Of a stretch of DNA of 64,000 nt, positions 1-11,072 are shown piece after piece; the first letter of the stretch is position 1; every line of letters begins with the position of its first letter. Origin of the DNA: Zizania palustris. Taxonomy: Eukaryota > Streptophyta > Magnoliopsida > Poales > Poaceae. A program made the translations under genes and the position numbers. The notes beneath the pieces are model-generated. The model was not told the origin of the DNA, did no database searches, and was given only the letters and a program-made list of their open reading frames with translations. The DNA lies in NCBI GenBank assembly GCA_019279435.1, contig JAAALK010000289.1, positions 46,007,164-46,071,163 on the forward strand, given 5' to 3'.

Positions 1-1
1 A

Positions 2-936
2 CCCATATTCTCCAGCACCACCAATCCGATGGAGGCAGGAGACTGGCTAAGGACCATCGGCAAGAAGCTAGACCTTCTGCCTTGTTCCGAGCAAGAGCGA
101 GTGGCATTTGCCGCTCACCAGCTCCAAGGACCCGCCGCGGAGTGGTGGGATAATTTCCGCGAGACTCAGCCCGAGGGCCATGAAATTTCATGGGCTGAGT
201 TCACCCCTGCTTTCCGGGCTGCCCACATTCCGGATGGCGTGGTAGCCCAGAAGCAGCAGGAATTCCAGGACCTGCATCAAGGAAGCAGGACCGTTATGGA
301 GTACCTGCACGAATTCACCTGATTGGCCCGATATGCACCAGAAGAAGTGCACACAGATGCAGCCCGCCAAGCCAAGTGTCTTCTAGGACTGAAGGACGAG
401 CTCTCCCTTCAGTTGGTCTCCGGGGATTTCGCCAATTTTCAGAAATTGGTGAACAAAGCGATTATTCAGGAAACCGAACAAAACAAGGTGGACCAGAAGA
501 AGCGAAGAATGATCGCCTACCGCCAGCAGCAAGGAGTGGTGCAGAAGCCACGCCCGGTGATTTCGCCTCAAGCCCCAACCCCTGTCGAGCCACGGACCAC
601 CCTTGGAGGGCCAAGCTCAGGCATCCCACCCCAGCACCACCTGCCGGAAGAGCTCCAGTGCAAGCTACCGGATACAAGAGAGACGGGCATGGTAACCCAA
701 TAATATGCTTCAACTGTCACCAGGAAGGTCACTTCTCCACCATGTGCCCCTACCCCAAGGAGGCGTCATCCTCCGTTCCAAGCCCGATGGGACGTACCCA
801 AGTTCATCACATTTCCGCTCAAGAAAACCAAGATACGACAGAAGGCCTTTCCAATTTGATCTCAACCGACCCAGTTCCGGAGAACACTTTGCCCATTTCT
901 GAAGCAACACCTTCTCTTAATCCGGAGCACCAGTAG
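2..936 (+). pseudogene. gag remnant of a gag-only Ty3/Gypsy element, copy 1 (cut by window start)
   Basis: This is the nucleocapsid/capsid gene of a Gypsy LTR retrotransposon, which would build virus-like particles in the cytoplasm. The capsid part resembles Retrotrans_gag, with a W-W pair in AAEWWDNF and an ARYAPEEV block. A CCHC zinc knuckle (C-x2-C-x4-H-x4-C) is encoded near 706-747. The reading frame enters from the window edge, has a premature TGA at 320-322 where relatives would probably have an arginine codon, and loses one C in a C-run near 630, which puts the zinc knuckle in another frame. A second copy at 12946-14040 is almost identical and shares the TGA but not the C deletion. No protease, reverse transcriptase or integrase follows: the polypurine tract and LTR come about 60 bp after the gag stop. 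The lineage (Tekay/Del-like chromovirus) is inferred from gag and LTR termini. Confidence 0.85.
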
Positions 937-993
937 AACCCCGTCCCTTAGTTTTCCCGAGGTTCGCTTCGAATCTCGAGAACGAGATTCTTT

Positions 994-1009
994 GTAAGGG
1001 GGATAGGAT
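994..1009 (+). other. polypurine tract before 3' LTR, copy 1
   Basis: The purine-rich run GTAAGGGGGATAGGAT sits immediately before the TGTAACATCCC start of the LTR. It is the expected primer for plus-strand DNA synthesis, and it fixes both the orientation (plus) and the LTR boundary. Confidence 0.75.
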
Positions 1010-4000
1010 TGTAACATCCCAAAATTAAGAATAAAATAAAAATGAGGGAAATCAATTTTCTGAAATAAAAAGGATTTATTTAATTAAAGAAAAGGCCAAA
1101 AGAGCCCAATTAAAACAAAATAGGAAGAAACATTTCAAATTTGAACCTGAAAAATTTATGGTGGAATCTAGAGGCAAAGAAATAATTTTGAGAATTTTAC
1201 AAAATTTTAGAAATAGTATTTCAAGCTCTACAAGAATATATGAATTTCTAGAATTAAATTAAATAGAAAATGCATTTTTAATCTTATTGGGCCGCAACCC
1301 TGAATACCCCTCCAACCCGGCCAAACCCAGTCCCGCTCCCACTGACGAGTGGACCTACCCTGTCGGTGCCCGCCGCCCTCTTCTCTCTCCCACCGCGCCC
1401 GCCTGGTCCCAGCTGTTAGCCCAGGGCCGTAGGCCATCGCTACCGCCGTGCGCCGCTCGCCGTCGTTCGGCCGGCGTTGGGGATGAAGGCCTCAGCTCCC
1501 CATGCCGCGAATGTGCCGGATGGCACCATGGCCGTACGATCCAGATCAGACGACCCAGATTAGATCCCATCGAGACTTAATCTGAGCCGTCGATCGGCGC
1601 CAAAGGGGTATCATTGTGTTTGGGCCGTCAGATCTCACTTAACCCCCCTCGCGCGTTGTGGCCGTTGGATCTTGATCATGCGGTTCTGATCGGCCTAGTC
1701 CACGCGCGCAGTCAACGGTTCATGGTGAACCCAGTTCACCGTGGACCAGAGACTGTTTTCCCGTTTAAAGAAATTAAGAAAATTGTTTAAACTTCAAAAA
1801 TTCATAACTTGCTCAATTTAACTCCAAATTTGACCATTTCAATTCTGGAAAATTTGTCTTTTGATTCTCTACACTTTTGTGCCATAAAAACAATATGTTT
1901 ATTTGGCACAAAATATTCTTATTAAATAATCAAGAAAAGTCCCCTTTAGGATTTAATTAATATTTCATTAAATAATTCAGAAAAGACCCTTAAAAATTTA
2001 TATATTAAATTCAGAAGACATAATGACTCCATTTCACTGTTTTCAAGGCAATAAAAATAGAATTTTCATTTTGCTCATTTCATTTTATTAATAATATTTC
2101 AAAGGCCCTTTTTGGTTAAGTAATTAATTCATATAATAAAAATTCAACACTTTATAAAAATATCATGAAAACTTATATAATAAGTTCAGAAGACCTAATA
2201 ACTTAATTTCACTATTTTTACTGCAATAAAAACAATAAGGTTGTTTTATACCTTTTTACTTCATCTCTAAAAAGGGAAAAATAAAAACCCCCTTAGGAAA
2301 AATACTTATATCAAGTTATAAAATTCAGAAACCTATTTAAAACTTAATCTTAAATATTTAAGTAATAATTTCATAGAATTTAAGACCCTATCTCCTTTAT
2401 TTAATCCAACAAAAACATGTATGCTTGTATGATTGGTTTTTGGATTGTTTATTGAATGTTGTGTTTACTTTTCTGTATCGAGAAGACTACGTCGCCGTCG
2501 ACGATCTGGAGTTTTACCCCGAGATTCCACCTTCACCGTTTGCAGATCAAGGCAAGTCACAACCCCCATTTGATCATAATTGAGCCCATGATTTAATAAA
2601 TTATAGCTATAACTCATAGGATAATATTGCATTGGTCAAATCTCAAGCCCTACACATTATATTTATTAGATCCCCGTCCTTGTGTGCAAACCCAAGCCAT
2701 GCTTATTGAGCCTACTCTCCTTGTCACTCTACAATATTATAGTAGTTAGTGTCCAATGTACCGACACAACTGCTATAGGATAAAAGAATGAGTCGTAGAT
2801 AGCTGGATTCTACTATATGTATTTCCCCGTTATTCTCGTCTCTGTATTCTGTTGGAGTTGGCTATGTTAAAGTATTAGTAGTCGCCCAGGGCCGTAGGCC
2901 ATCCGCTACCCGGCCCGTGCGCGCTCGCCGTCGGTCGGTCCGGCCCCCGTTTTTTGGGGATGAAGGCCTACAGCCTCCCCATGCCGCGAATGTGCCGGAT
3001 GGCACCATGGTCCGTACGATCTAGATCAGACGACCCAGTATTAGATCCCCATCGGGACTTAATCTGAGCCGTCGATCGAGCGCCAAAGGGGTATGCATTG
3101 TGTTTGGGCCCGTCAGATCTCACTTACCCCCCCTCGCCGCGTTTCTGGTCATTGGATCTTGGATCCTGCGGGTCTGAATCGGCCTAGTCCACGCGCGCAG
3201 TCAACGGTTCATGGTGAACCCAGTTCACCGTGGACCAGAGACTGTTTTCCCGTTTAAAGAAAATTAAGAAAATTGTTTAAACTTCAAAAATTCATAACTT
3301 GCTCAATTTAACTCCAAATTTGACCATTTCAATTCTGGAAAATTTGTCTTTTGATTCTCTACACTTTTGTGCCATAAAAACAATATGTTATTTGGCACAA
3401 AATATTCTTATTAAATAATCAAGAAAAGTCCCCTTTAGGATTTAATTAATATTTCATTAAATAATTCAGAAAAGACCCTTAAAAATTTATATATTAAATT
3501 CAGAAGACATAATGACTCCATTTCACTATTTTCAAGGCAATAAAAATAGAATGTTCATTTTGCCCATTTCATTTTATTAAATAATTTCAAAGGCCCTTTT
3601 TGGTTAAGTAATTAATTCATATAATACAAATTCAACACTTTATAAAAATATCATGAAAACTTATATAACTTCAGAAGACCTAATAACTTAATTTCACTAT
3701 TTTTACTGCAATAAAAACAATAAGGTTGTTTTATACCTTTTTACTTCATCTCTAAAAAGGGAAAAATAAAACCCCCTTAGGAAAAATACTTATATCAAGT
3801 TATAAAATTCAGAAACCTATTTAAAACTTAATCTTAAATATTTAAGTAATAATTTCATAGAATTTAAGACCCTATCTCCTTTATTTAATCCAACAAAACA
3901 TGTATGCTTGTATGATTGGTTTTTGGATTGTTTATTGAATGTTGTGTTTACTTTTCTATATCGAGAAGACTACGTCGCCATCGACGATCCGGAGTTTTAC

Positions 4001-4722
4001 CCCGATTCCACCTTCACCGTTTACAGATCAAGGCAAGTCACAACCCCCATTTTGATCATAATTGAGCCCATGATTTAATAAATTATAGCTATAACTCATA
4101 GGATAATATTGCATTAGTCAATCTCAAGCCCTACACATTATATTTATTAGATCCCCGTCCTTGTGTGCAAACCCAAGCCATACTTATTGAGCCTACTCTC
4201 CTTGTCACTCTACAATATTATATTAGTTAGTGTCCAATGTACCGACACAACTGCTATAGGATAAAATAATGAGTCGTAGATAGCTGGATTCTACTATATG
4301 TATTTCCCCGTTATTCTCGTCTCTAGATTCTGTTGGAGTTGGCTATGTTATAAGTATGGTGGGTTCCGAGTGCAAGCTCGGGAATTGGTTGGTCGCACCT
4401 GGGGCACTATAAGGACCGGTCTGCGGGATCTGTTGCAAAGCACTTCCGTACTAACCACAAGTCTAATGGGTAAGTCCTAACTGGAAGTATGGAACAATCC
4501 GACTCAATGCACCATAGTGGAGGGGGCAAGGGGCAACCTGCGGGTGACTTGTACCGACGTGGCTCAAGGGGGTATGTTGTTGGATCGACGCGTCGGGGCA
4601 CCATATGAAACCCTAAGATGGTGCTGTCGGGTCGACGACCTATCGAAGGTTTTGGCACGAGTTCCCGTGGTATGGGTCATCTCGTTACACTTTGGTGTAC
4701 GTGATGAGTGTGCCTTGTGGGT
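1010..4722 (+). mobile_element. 3' LTR of the gag-only Gypsy element, copy 1 (runs into the gap)
   Basis: The LTR begins TGTAACATCCC right after the polypurine tract. It matches the intact LTR at 14114-16965 nearly base for base until about 2871, then restarts internally (see the duplication entry), and stops at the N gap before reaching its GTGTGACA end. It holds no gene. The GC-rich block near 1300-1750 and the AT-rich remainder are ordinary LTR sequence of this family, so short reading frames here are not genes. Confidence 0.85.
1425..4351 (+). repeat. tandem duplication of about 1.46 kb inside the LTR
   Basis: The segment at about 1425-2871 recurs at about 2885-4351, joined by a short filler (AAGTATTAGTAGTC). 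The intact LTR at 14114-16965 has this segment once. The second unit's first 300 bases carry many single-base insertions and lengthened homopolymers (near 2900-3180) relative to all other copies. Together with the adjacent fixed-size gap, this looks more like an assembly or consensus error than biology, although unequal exchange is possible. Confidence 0.8.
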
Positions 4723-5722
4723 NNNNNNNNNNNNNNNNNNNNNNNNNNNNNNNNNNNNNNNNNNNNNNNNNNNNNNNNNNNNNNNNNNNNNNNNNNNNNN
4801 NNNNNNNNNNNNNNNNNNNNNNNNNNNNNNNNNNNNNNNNNNNNNNNNNNNNNNNNNNNNNNNNNNNNNNNNNNNNNNNNNNNNNNNNNNNNNNNNNNNN
4901 NNNNNNNNNNNNNNNNNNNNNNNNNNNNNNNNNNNNNNNNNNNNNNNNNNNNNNNNNNNNNNNNNNNNNNNNNNNNNNNNNNNNNNNNNNNNNNNNNNNN
5001 NNNNNNNNNNNNNNNNNNNNNNNNNNNNNNNNNNNNNNNNNNNNNNNNNNNNNNNNNNNNNNNNNNNNNNNNNNNNNNNNNNNNNNNNNNNNNNNNNNNN
5101 NNNNNNNNNNNNNNNNNNNNNNNNNNNNNNNNNNNNNNNNNNNNNNNNNNNNNNNNNNNNNNNNNNNNNNNNNNNNNNNNNNNNNNNNNNNNNNNNNNNN
5201 NNNNNNNNNNNNNNNNNNNNNNNNNNNNNNNNNNNNNNNNNNNNNNNNNNNNNNNNNNNNNNNNNNNNNNNNNNNNNNNNNNNNNNNNNNNNNNNNNNNN
5301 NNNNNNNNNNNNNNNNNNNNNNNNNNNNNNNNNNNNNNNNNNNNNNNNNNNNNNNNNNNNNNNNNNNNNNNNNNNNNNNNNNNNNNNNNNNNNNNNNNNN
5401 NNNNNNNNNNNNNNNNNNNNNNNNNNNNNNNNNNNNNNNNNNNNNNNNNNNNNNNNNNNNNNNNNNNNNNNNNNNNNNNNNNNNNNNNNNNNNNNNNNNN
5501 NNNNNNNNNNNNNNNNNNNNNNNNNNNNNNNNNNNNNNNNNNNNNNNNNNNNNNNNNNNNNNNNNNNNNNNNNNNNNNNNNNNNNNNNNNNNNNNNNNNN
5601 NNNNNNNNNNNNNNNNNNNNNNNNNNNNNNNNNNNNNNNNNNNNNNNNNNNNNNNNNNNNNNNNNNNNNNNNNNNNNNNNNNNNNNNNNNNNNNNNNNNN
5701 NNNNNNNNNNNNNNNNNNNNNN
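4723..5722. other. assembly gap of exactly 1000 N
   Basis: The run is exactly 1000 unknown bases, a conventional placeholder length, so its true size is unknown. The left side is inside a Gypsy LTR and the right side is inside the last part of a CACTA element, so the gap hides at least the LTR end and the 5' portion of that CACTA. Reading frames crossing it are meaningless. Confidence 0.98.
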
Positions 5723-5909
5723 TCAACAATCTCTGCATACTCCACAGAGCGGCAATGTGAGTTTCTATAATGTTTGTGTCGTTATTGTTATATACCATTG
5801 TGTTAACTATTTCTTTTTGCAGTTCCATTCATTGGCAGTAGGATCAAACTCGCAGCCATCTTCACACACTGGTCAGAGCAGTAATGCGAACTTTAAGACT
5901 AACTTGTGA
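5723..5909 (+). pseudogene. last exons of CACTA second ORF (Ptta/En/Spm-type protein), partial
   Basis: A short coding stretch is interrupted by what looks like an intron: GTGAGTTTC at 5757 to a pyrimidine-rich TTTTTGCAG ending at 5820. It then reads on to a TGA at 5907-5909, with a serine/asparagine-rich tail. Its position just before the TGTGAAT tract and the subterminal repeats is where the second ORF ends in the other CACTA elements of this window (for example 36361 and 28448 on the minus strand). I assign it by position and splice signals, not by a recognised domain. Confidence 0.45.
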
Positions 5910-5929
5910 GAATCGACTAACTTGTGAGG

Positions 5930-6200
5930 CATGATGTGAGTTGTCGTTGTGAACTTGTGTATTATAATGTGAACTTGAACTTGTGAACTATAACGTGAAC
6001 TTCAACTTGTGAATTAAGTGATGTTTTTGTGATGTGAGTGAATTTGTGATGAGATTTGCGATGAGATGTGACTTGTGATGAGATGTGAATTTTTGATGAA
6101 TTTTGTGATGAGATGTGAATTTGTGATTAATTTTATGATTAAATGTGAATTTGTGATGAATTTTGTGATTGAATGTGAATTTTGGATGAAATGTGCATTG
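5930..6200 (+). repeat. degenerate TGTGAAT/TGTGATGA repeat after CACTA second ORF
   Basis: An irregular simple repeat of GTGAAYTTGTGATGA-like units follows the stop of the terminal exon. The reverse complement (ATTCACATTCAC) lies at the same place in the minus-strand CACTA elements at 10450, 28095, 36100 and 52910, so it probably forms the 3' untranslated region of the second transcript. Confidence 0.8.
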
Positions 6201-6217
6201 GGATAAATTAAAAAAAA

Positions 6218-6690
6218 ACATTTGCCTAGTGTAGCACTCGGCAAAAGCCACACAAAACGCACAGAATCATGCCACGTGGCGCGTTTCTGTGCATTCTAGG
6301 GCTTTGCCGAGTGCTATTTTATGTGGCACTCGGCAAAGCCACAGTGCCACGTGCGCACTTCCATGCGTGGCTTTACCGAGTGTCACGTGAGGCACACGGA
6401 AAAGTACTTCACCGAGTGTCATGTGAGGCCCTCGGCAAATGTCGTTAGGCCACGTCCCAGCCGTTAGACGGCTAATTTTGCCGAGTGCCTCACGTGGGCA
6501 CTCGACAAAGTATGTTAGGGCACTCGGTGAAGTGGTTGCTGATTGCGCGATAAAATGCACTCCGGAAAAAGCCTCCTCGCCGACACCTCTTGTGTCGAGT
6601 GCCGTTTGTCGAGTGTGGCACTTGGCGAAGCCGTCGTCGAGTGCAAAAGAGGCTTCCCCAAGTGCCCTAGTCACTCGGCAAACAGCTGTG
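6218..6690 (+). repeat. TTTGCCGAGTG subterminal repeat array, 3' end
   Basis: Repeated inverted units (GCACTCGGCAAA / TTTGCCGAGTGC) with short variable spacers fill the last 480 bp of the element. In En/Spm-like transposons such subterminal motifs bind the element-encoded protein that pairs the ends. Several units are decayed by single substitutions such as ACCGAGTG or CTCGACAA. Confidence 0.85.
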
Positions 6691-6981
6691 TTCCCATAGT
6701 GAGTTCCGAATACTTAATAGATGCTTAATATAAAGTTCATCAAATGGTTCTATAACTAGTACGCCACTACGCCTCGTACAATTATTTTCCAATTTCACAT
6801 TTTTAGCCGTACGTAGAAATGCACGTAAGAGTTATATATCCGCTAAGTAATACATAAATAGACGAAACTGTACGCTGATAAAACCCAGCAGAATGCCACC
6901 CTGCTGCATGCGATCTATCGATCGAACCTTGTCAAGGTAGACAGGCATTTCGACGTACGCACGCATGCCCAAACGTGTAAG

Positions 6982-7472
6982 TAGGGATGGCAACAGGGAG
7001 AATCCCCGACGGGGAGGGGTCCCCGTCCCCGTCCCCGCTAGTCAAAAAATTCCCCGTTCCCCGTCCCCGTCCCCGGCTTCGGGGGATAGATTTTCCCCAT
7101 CCCGCTCCCCATCGGGGATTCGGGTACCCGTCGGGGAGAAAATCCCCGTTTAGGTATATATATACATACAAATATATACATATACATACACACACATATA
7201 TATACATACATATATATACACACAAACAATACACACATACACATACATATACATATATATATATATAATATGGACCCGCATTCAATTTTCGCGGGTTTAT
7301 TAACGGGGAACGGGGATGGGGAGTAGAGGAATGTCCCCGTCCCCGCTTCACCCGATGGGGATAGATTTTCTCACCGTTTGTCCCCTGCAGGGATGAGATT
7401 TCCCCATACCCGTCCCCTAATAGAGGAAATCCCCGTCGGGGATCGGGGAACGGGGCCCCATTGCCATCCCTA
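6982..7472. mobile_element. non-autonomous hAT element with perfect 8-bp TSD
   Basis: The element has terminal inverted repeats TAGGGATGGCAAC and TTGCCATCCCTA and is flanked by identical 8-bp direct repeats CGTGTAAG (6974-6981 and 7473-7480), the TSD length of hAT transposons. The TAGGGATG end resembles Ac/Ds termini. The 491-bp body contains many CCCCGT/GGGGA motifs in both orientations, so it can fold back on itself, and a central ATACATA/TATATA microsatellite (about 7155-7266). No transposase is encoded, so it would need a hAT transposase in trans. Confidence 0.9.
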
Positions 7473-7929
7473 CGTGTAAGCGTGCGAACAGTAGTGGTAC
7501 AGCGATGCAAGAGGCTCATTTGGTGCATAGAAGCACCAGTGTCCGAGTGTTTCACATATTAAGTAATATGAGCTAACGTAACTATCAATTATACTGATCG
7601 TATCAGCCCACAATGTACTGAACAAAAATGAACATAAATTACTACGGGAGAAACATTATTTGCCGAGTGCTACGTGCACTCGGCAAAACAACAAAAACAC
7701 TCGGCGAACGGTTCGCCGAGTGTTGCACTCGGCGAACCGCACTCAGCACAAACCTCATCGGCTAACACGGGTTTGCCGAGTGTTTTTCATCGGGCAATCG
7801 GTGAACCCTTCATCAAGTTCCACACACAACACTCGGCAAACAAATCAACTTGACGGAGGGCAAACGGACGTGACGTCAGGGTTACCGAGTGTCAAAATAT
7901 GGCACTCGGCAAAGTAAACTTAAAAAAAG

Positions 7930-8350
7930 GCGTTGGGGCATCGGGGCTAGGCGCGGTCAGGCGCCGGAGTGGGACCGAGGAGCGGCGCGGAGCCGGGCGG
8001 AACGGTGGGAAGGCAGTGCGCGGTGGGGCTAGGCAGCAATCAGGGCCGGGCGGAACGGCGGGGAGGCGTCGCGGGGTCGGGTGGCGGCGCAGAGCCAGGC
8101 GGCGGAGGAGGTCAAGGCGGCGGTGTGGTCAGGGAGGCTGTCGCGGCGGCGGTCGGGGCGACGACGGTCACGGCGTGGCGGTCAGGCCGGCGTCGGGGTG
8201 TCGGAGCGGTTGGGCGGCATCGGGCGGCGAAAGGCGATAGGAAGAGGAATACTGTGCGGGGCTGCTGTGGGAAATATTTAAAGATGGCGGGGCTGAAAAA
8301 ATGGCGCCGGCCAATGAAAAAACGGCGGGAAAATTTGCGAAATTTTTAGT
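7930..8350. other. GC-rich low-complexity block inside CACTA
   Basis: About 420 bp of GGCGGNG-rich sequence runs between the left subterminal array and the AT-rich units. Open frames exist on both strands, but their glycine/arginine or proline/alanine composition shows they result from base composition. A similar block sits on the transposase-upstream side of three other CACTA elements here (33750-34110, 42030-42765, 45890-46425). Confidence 0.7.
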
Positions 8351-8555
8351 TTTCTGAGTGTCTTCATGGTGGCACTTGGCAAACATTTATTTTTTTATTT
8401 GCCGAGTGTTTTCAAGGTGGCACTCGACAAATATTTGTTTTTTAAATTGTCTCAAATGTGTTTTAAATTTTTACATGAGATAAGTTATGTTGTATTTTTA
8501 TTGTAGAAAAATAATTAAAGTCTAAAAAATATTTAACTATAATATGATTTTAATA

Positions 8556-9780
8556 TAATTTTTTGTTCATTATTTTAGGCACTTGTAGTTCAAATTTTAC
8601 CTATTTCAGTTTAAATCCTAGAAACATACTTAATAATTTTAAAATAACAAACTGAACCAAAAAATGTGGATTTCTTTACATGAGATAACATATGTTGTGT
8701 TTGATTATAGAAAAAAATCAAGTATAAAAATGATTTACCCATCAAAATTCTTTCAAACATATCTCATTTCTTCTCTAAACCCAATTTCCTACTCTCATAA
8801 TCTCCGATTTCTAAACGCTCTAAGTGATAATTTTCTCGAAATATTTTTAAATTTTTACACATCATCTATGTATCATATAATAACATCATGACAAGTCTCA
8901 TATTTTTCTGACTTCAATTTATTTGTTTAGAATTAAAAAACTATTAAGCTCGACGTTGTCGATAGAGTGTCGCAACCTAAAATTTTCAAACATTATTTAA
9001 ATTTAGTGCATTAAAACTCATAATATACTAAGAAACATGAATATGAATTTTCTATAATTTTGGTTTATTGTTTTAGGCACTTATAGTTCAAATTTCACCT
9101 ATTTTAATTTAAATCCTAGAAATATACTTAATAAATTAAACATAACAAACTAAACCCGAAAAATGTGAAATTTTTACATGAGATAATTTATGTTTTATTT
9201 TGAGTGTATAAAAAATTTCAAAAATAAAAATGATTTAACCATCAAACTTCTTTCAAACCAATCTCATTTTTTCTCTAAACCCTAATTCTTTCTCCAACAA
9301 TCTCCGATTTCTAAACACTCTATATGTTAATTTTATTGAAATATTTTTAAATTTTTATCACTGCATCTATGTATCATATAATAACACCATGACAAGTCTC
9401 ATATTTTTCAGACTTCAATTTATTTGTTTAGAATTAAAAAACTATTAAGCTCGACGTTGCCGATAGAGTGTCGCAACCTAAAATTTTCAAACATTCTTTA
9501 AATTTAGTGCATTAAAACTCATAATATAATAATAAAAAATTATGTGTAATTTATATAATTTTTGGTTCATTATTTTAGGCACTTGTAGTTCAAATTTCAC
9601 CTATTTCAATTTAAATCCTTAAAACATACTTAATAAATTAAAAATAACAAACTGAACCAAAAAAATGTGAAAGTTTTACATAAAATAATATATGTTGTAT
9701 TTTGATTGTAGAAAAAAATTCAAGACAAAAACAAATTGTAAATATCATGTAGGATCGAAACAAGGTTTACATGCAGAAAA
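8556..9780. repeat. AT-rich tandem repeat, period about 500 bp, 2.5 copies
   Basis: The landmark TTTTAGGCACTT(G/A)TAGTTC occurs three times, at about 8573, 9074 and 9575. Each time it is followed by the same AT-rich text, including ACATGAGATAA, AACAAACTAA/GAACC and a CGACGTTG(T/C)CGATAGAGTG motif. The last unit ends at the right subterminal array. A related unit of about 930 bp is duplicated at 46553-48350. Confidence 0.8.
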
Positions 9781-10204
9781 AATAATGGGTTCGCCGAGTG
9801 TTTTTTTAAAAGCACTCGGCGAACCGAGTGTATTTGCCGAGTGTATTTTAAAAACACTCGGCGAACCCGACAAAAAAAGTTTGGCCCGCGCAAGCATGCC
9901 GTCATGACGCTCGTTAGTAACATATTTGCCGAGTGTTTTTAGTTTGTCGAGTGCTTTTTAAAAAACACTCGGCAAACTAAGCTTTGCCTAGCGTCCGAAA
10001 AAATGCACTAGGCAATGTTTCATACACTCAACGAATATTGGTTTTCCGGTAGTGAATATTTGCTCCCCTAGAGTCAAACGGAGCACTAGATTGACTAAGA
10101 ATAACCATTATGTTTCCACTCATTTGTGATTTTCTTTTGTTTGGAATGGTGATATTTGGCTGGCATTTATGGTCTAGTATGGTAAGTGCGCTCCCCGGCT
10201 CGTG

Positions 10205-10436
10205 TGCAAACTTCCATCGGCTGCTGACGAAAATTAACTAACTTTCGTCAACTAGGCGTGGCCGACGGAAGTTGGTAGGAACTTTTGGCCACGTCAGCAA
10301 AATGGCTAACTTCCGTTGGCTAGGCCTAGGCCGATGGAAGTTCTAGCTCACTAACTTCCGTCATTATGGTTAGCCGATGGAAGTTAATGGGCAATAACTT
10401 CCGTCGGTTAACCATAGCCGACGGAAGTTCCGGGAT
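10205..10436 (-). repeat. CTTCCGTCGGC subterminal repeats of element A, 3' end
   Basis: Inverted units of the form AACTTCCGTCGGC ... GCCGACGGAAGTT recur with short spacers, several carrying CpG-decay changes such as CTTCCATCGGC. They are the presumed binding sites for the element's own protein. The outermost roughly 60-100 bp present in sister elements are absent, so this end is probably inactive. Confidence 0.85.
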
Positions 10437-10449
10437 TTTTTATTTTTCT

Positions 10450-10612
10450 AGTGCACCCATTCACAAATACATTCACACATTCACAAACACATTCACCCAT
10501 TCACATTTGCATCCATAAACATAATCACATTCACATTCACATCCACAAACATAATCACACATTCACAATCATATACACATCCATAAACACATTCACACAT
10601 TCAAAATCACAT
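10450..10612 (-). repeat. ATTCAC simple repeat of element A
   Basis: Irregular CATTCACATTCACA units follow the stop of the second ORF on the minus strand. They match the tracts at 28095-28370, 36100-36360 and 52905-53235 in sister elements and probably belong to the 3' untranslated region. Confidence 0.85.
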
Positions 10613-10613
10613 T

Positions 10614-11067
10614 TTAAGCCGAGACTCCATCTTGACTGGGAGTACGGAGAATCTGAAGCAATATATAAATTTGGGTAAACATTATCAACTAACAAGCCAA
10701 CTCAAATAATCATCTAAATTTTCATTCATGTAAAATACAAATTAGAACAAAGTAACATGTCAGGAGGTACCTCAGCTTCAGGAGGAGTACCAAATAGAAA
10801 TAATGGTGGTGGGGGAGGTATCGGTTAGAACTGCGACGTGTCAAATCCATGCTACTGGGAAAATTGCTTTTACATATTGTAATGCAATTAGTTAGTTTTA
10901 AACCTATTACTAAATGTTATATAGTTGTAATGTAATCACTGAACTTACTTGAAACATCGCCTGTTGTTGTGCTAAGCAAGCAGCATAATACTCGTCTCGC
11001 TACCTCATTGCCTCTGTCAGCTGAAGAAATTGTGGGTTTTCTTCTGCGCAGCGATGAGTAGAGCTAA
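10614..11067 (-). pseudogene. 3' exons of second CACTA ORF of element A
   Basis: On the minus strand the region encodes the C-terminal exons of the Ptta/En/Spm-type second protein. The last exon contains a QDG motif and ends at a TAA (10614-10616), shortly before the ATTCAC tract. The exons align with those at 28448-28980 and 53331-53900. The 5' exons of the same gene lie at 24130-25981, because a Gypsy element has inserted between the two halves. The protein's role is thought to be DNA binding at subterminal repeats, by analogy with En/Spm TNPA. Confidence 0.7.
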
Positions 11068-11072
11068 CACCT

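Larger units (their letters stand above)
5723..6701 (+). mobile_element. 3' end of a CACTA (En/Spm) transposon, TTTGCCGAGTG family
   Basis: The right terminus reads ...CCCATAGTG at 6693-6701, the reverse complement of a CACTATGGG start. It is preceded by an array of TTTGCCGAGTG/CACTCGGC subterminal motifs from about 6218. Inside these lie a TGTGAAT-rich tract and a probable last exon of the second transposon protein. The 5' half is lost in the gap, so no TSD can be checked. Orientation is plus, opposite to the other CACTA elements of the window. Confidence 0.85.
7640..10054. mobile_element. deletion-derivative CACTA element, TTTGCCGAGTG family
   Basis: The left end reads TACTACGGGAG, a CACTA end whose first base has changed C to T, and the right end is the reverse complement of CACTACCGG. 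A 3-bp TSD AAT lies at 7637-7639 and 10055-10057. Subterminal TTTGCCGAGTG/CACTCGGC arrays occupy about 7660-7915 and 9787-10020. Between them are a GC-rich block and AT-rich tandem units, but no transposase. The arrangement matches the right part of the larger element at 43713-48664, so it is probably an internally deleted relative. Confidence 0.88.

Noticed and set aside
4517..5909. Long open frames on both strands across 4517-5909
   Set aside because: They run through the 1000-N gap, where any frame stays open; only the 5723-5909 end has possible coding value.
6439..6728. Short plus-strand frames in the TTTGCCGAGTG array
   Set aside because: They consist of translated subterminal repeats.
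7899..8349. Overlapping open frames rich in glycine and arginine
   Set aside because: All frames of the GC-rich block are open on both strands; the repetitive composition and lack of any motif point to a base-composition artefact.
10451..10678. Frame of His/Thr/Ile repeats
   Set aside because: It is translated ATTCAC simple repeat in the 3' part of a CACTA element.
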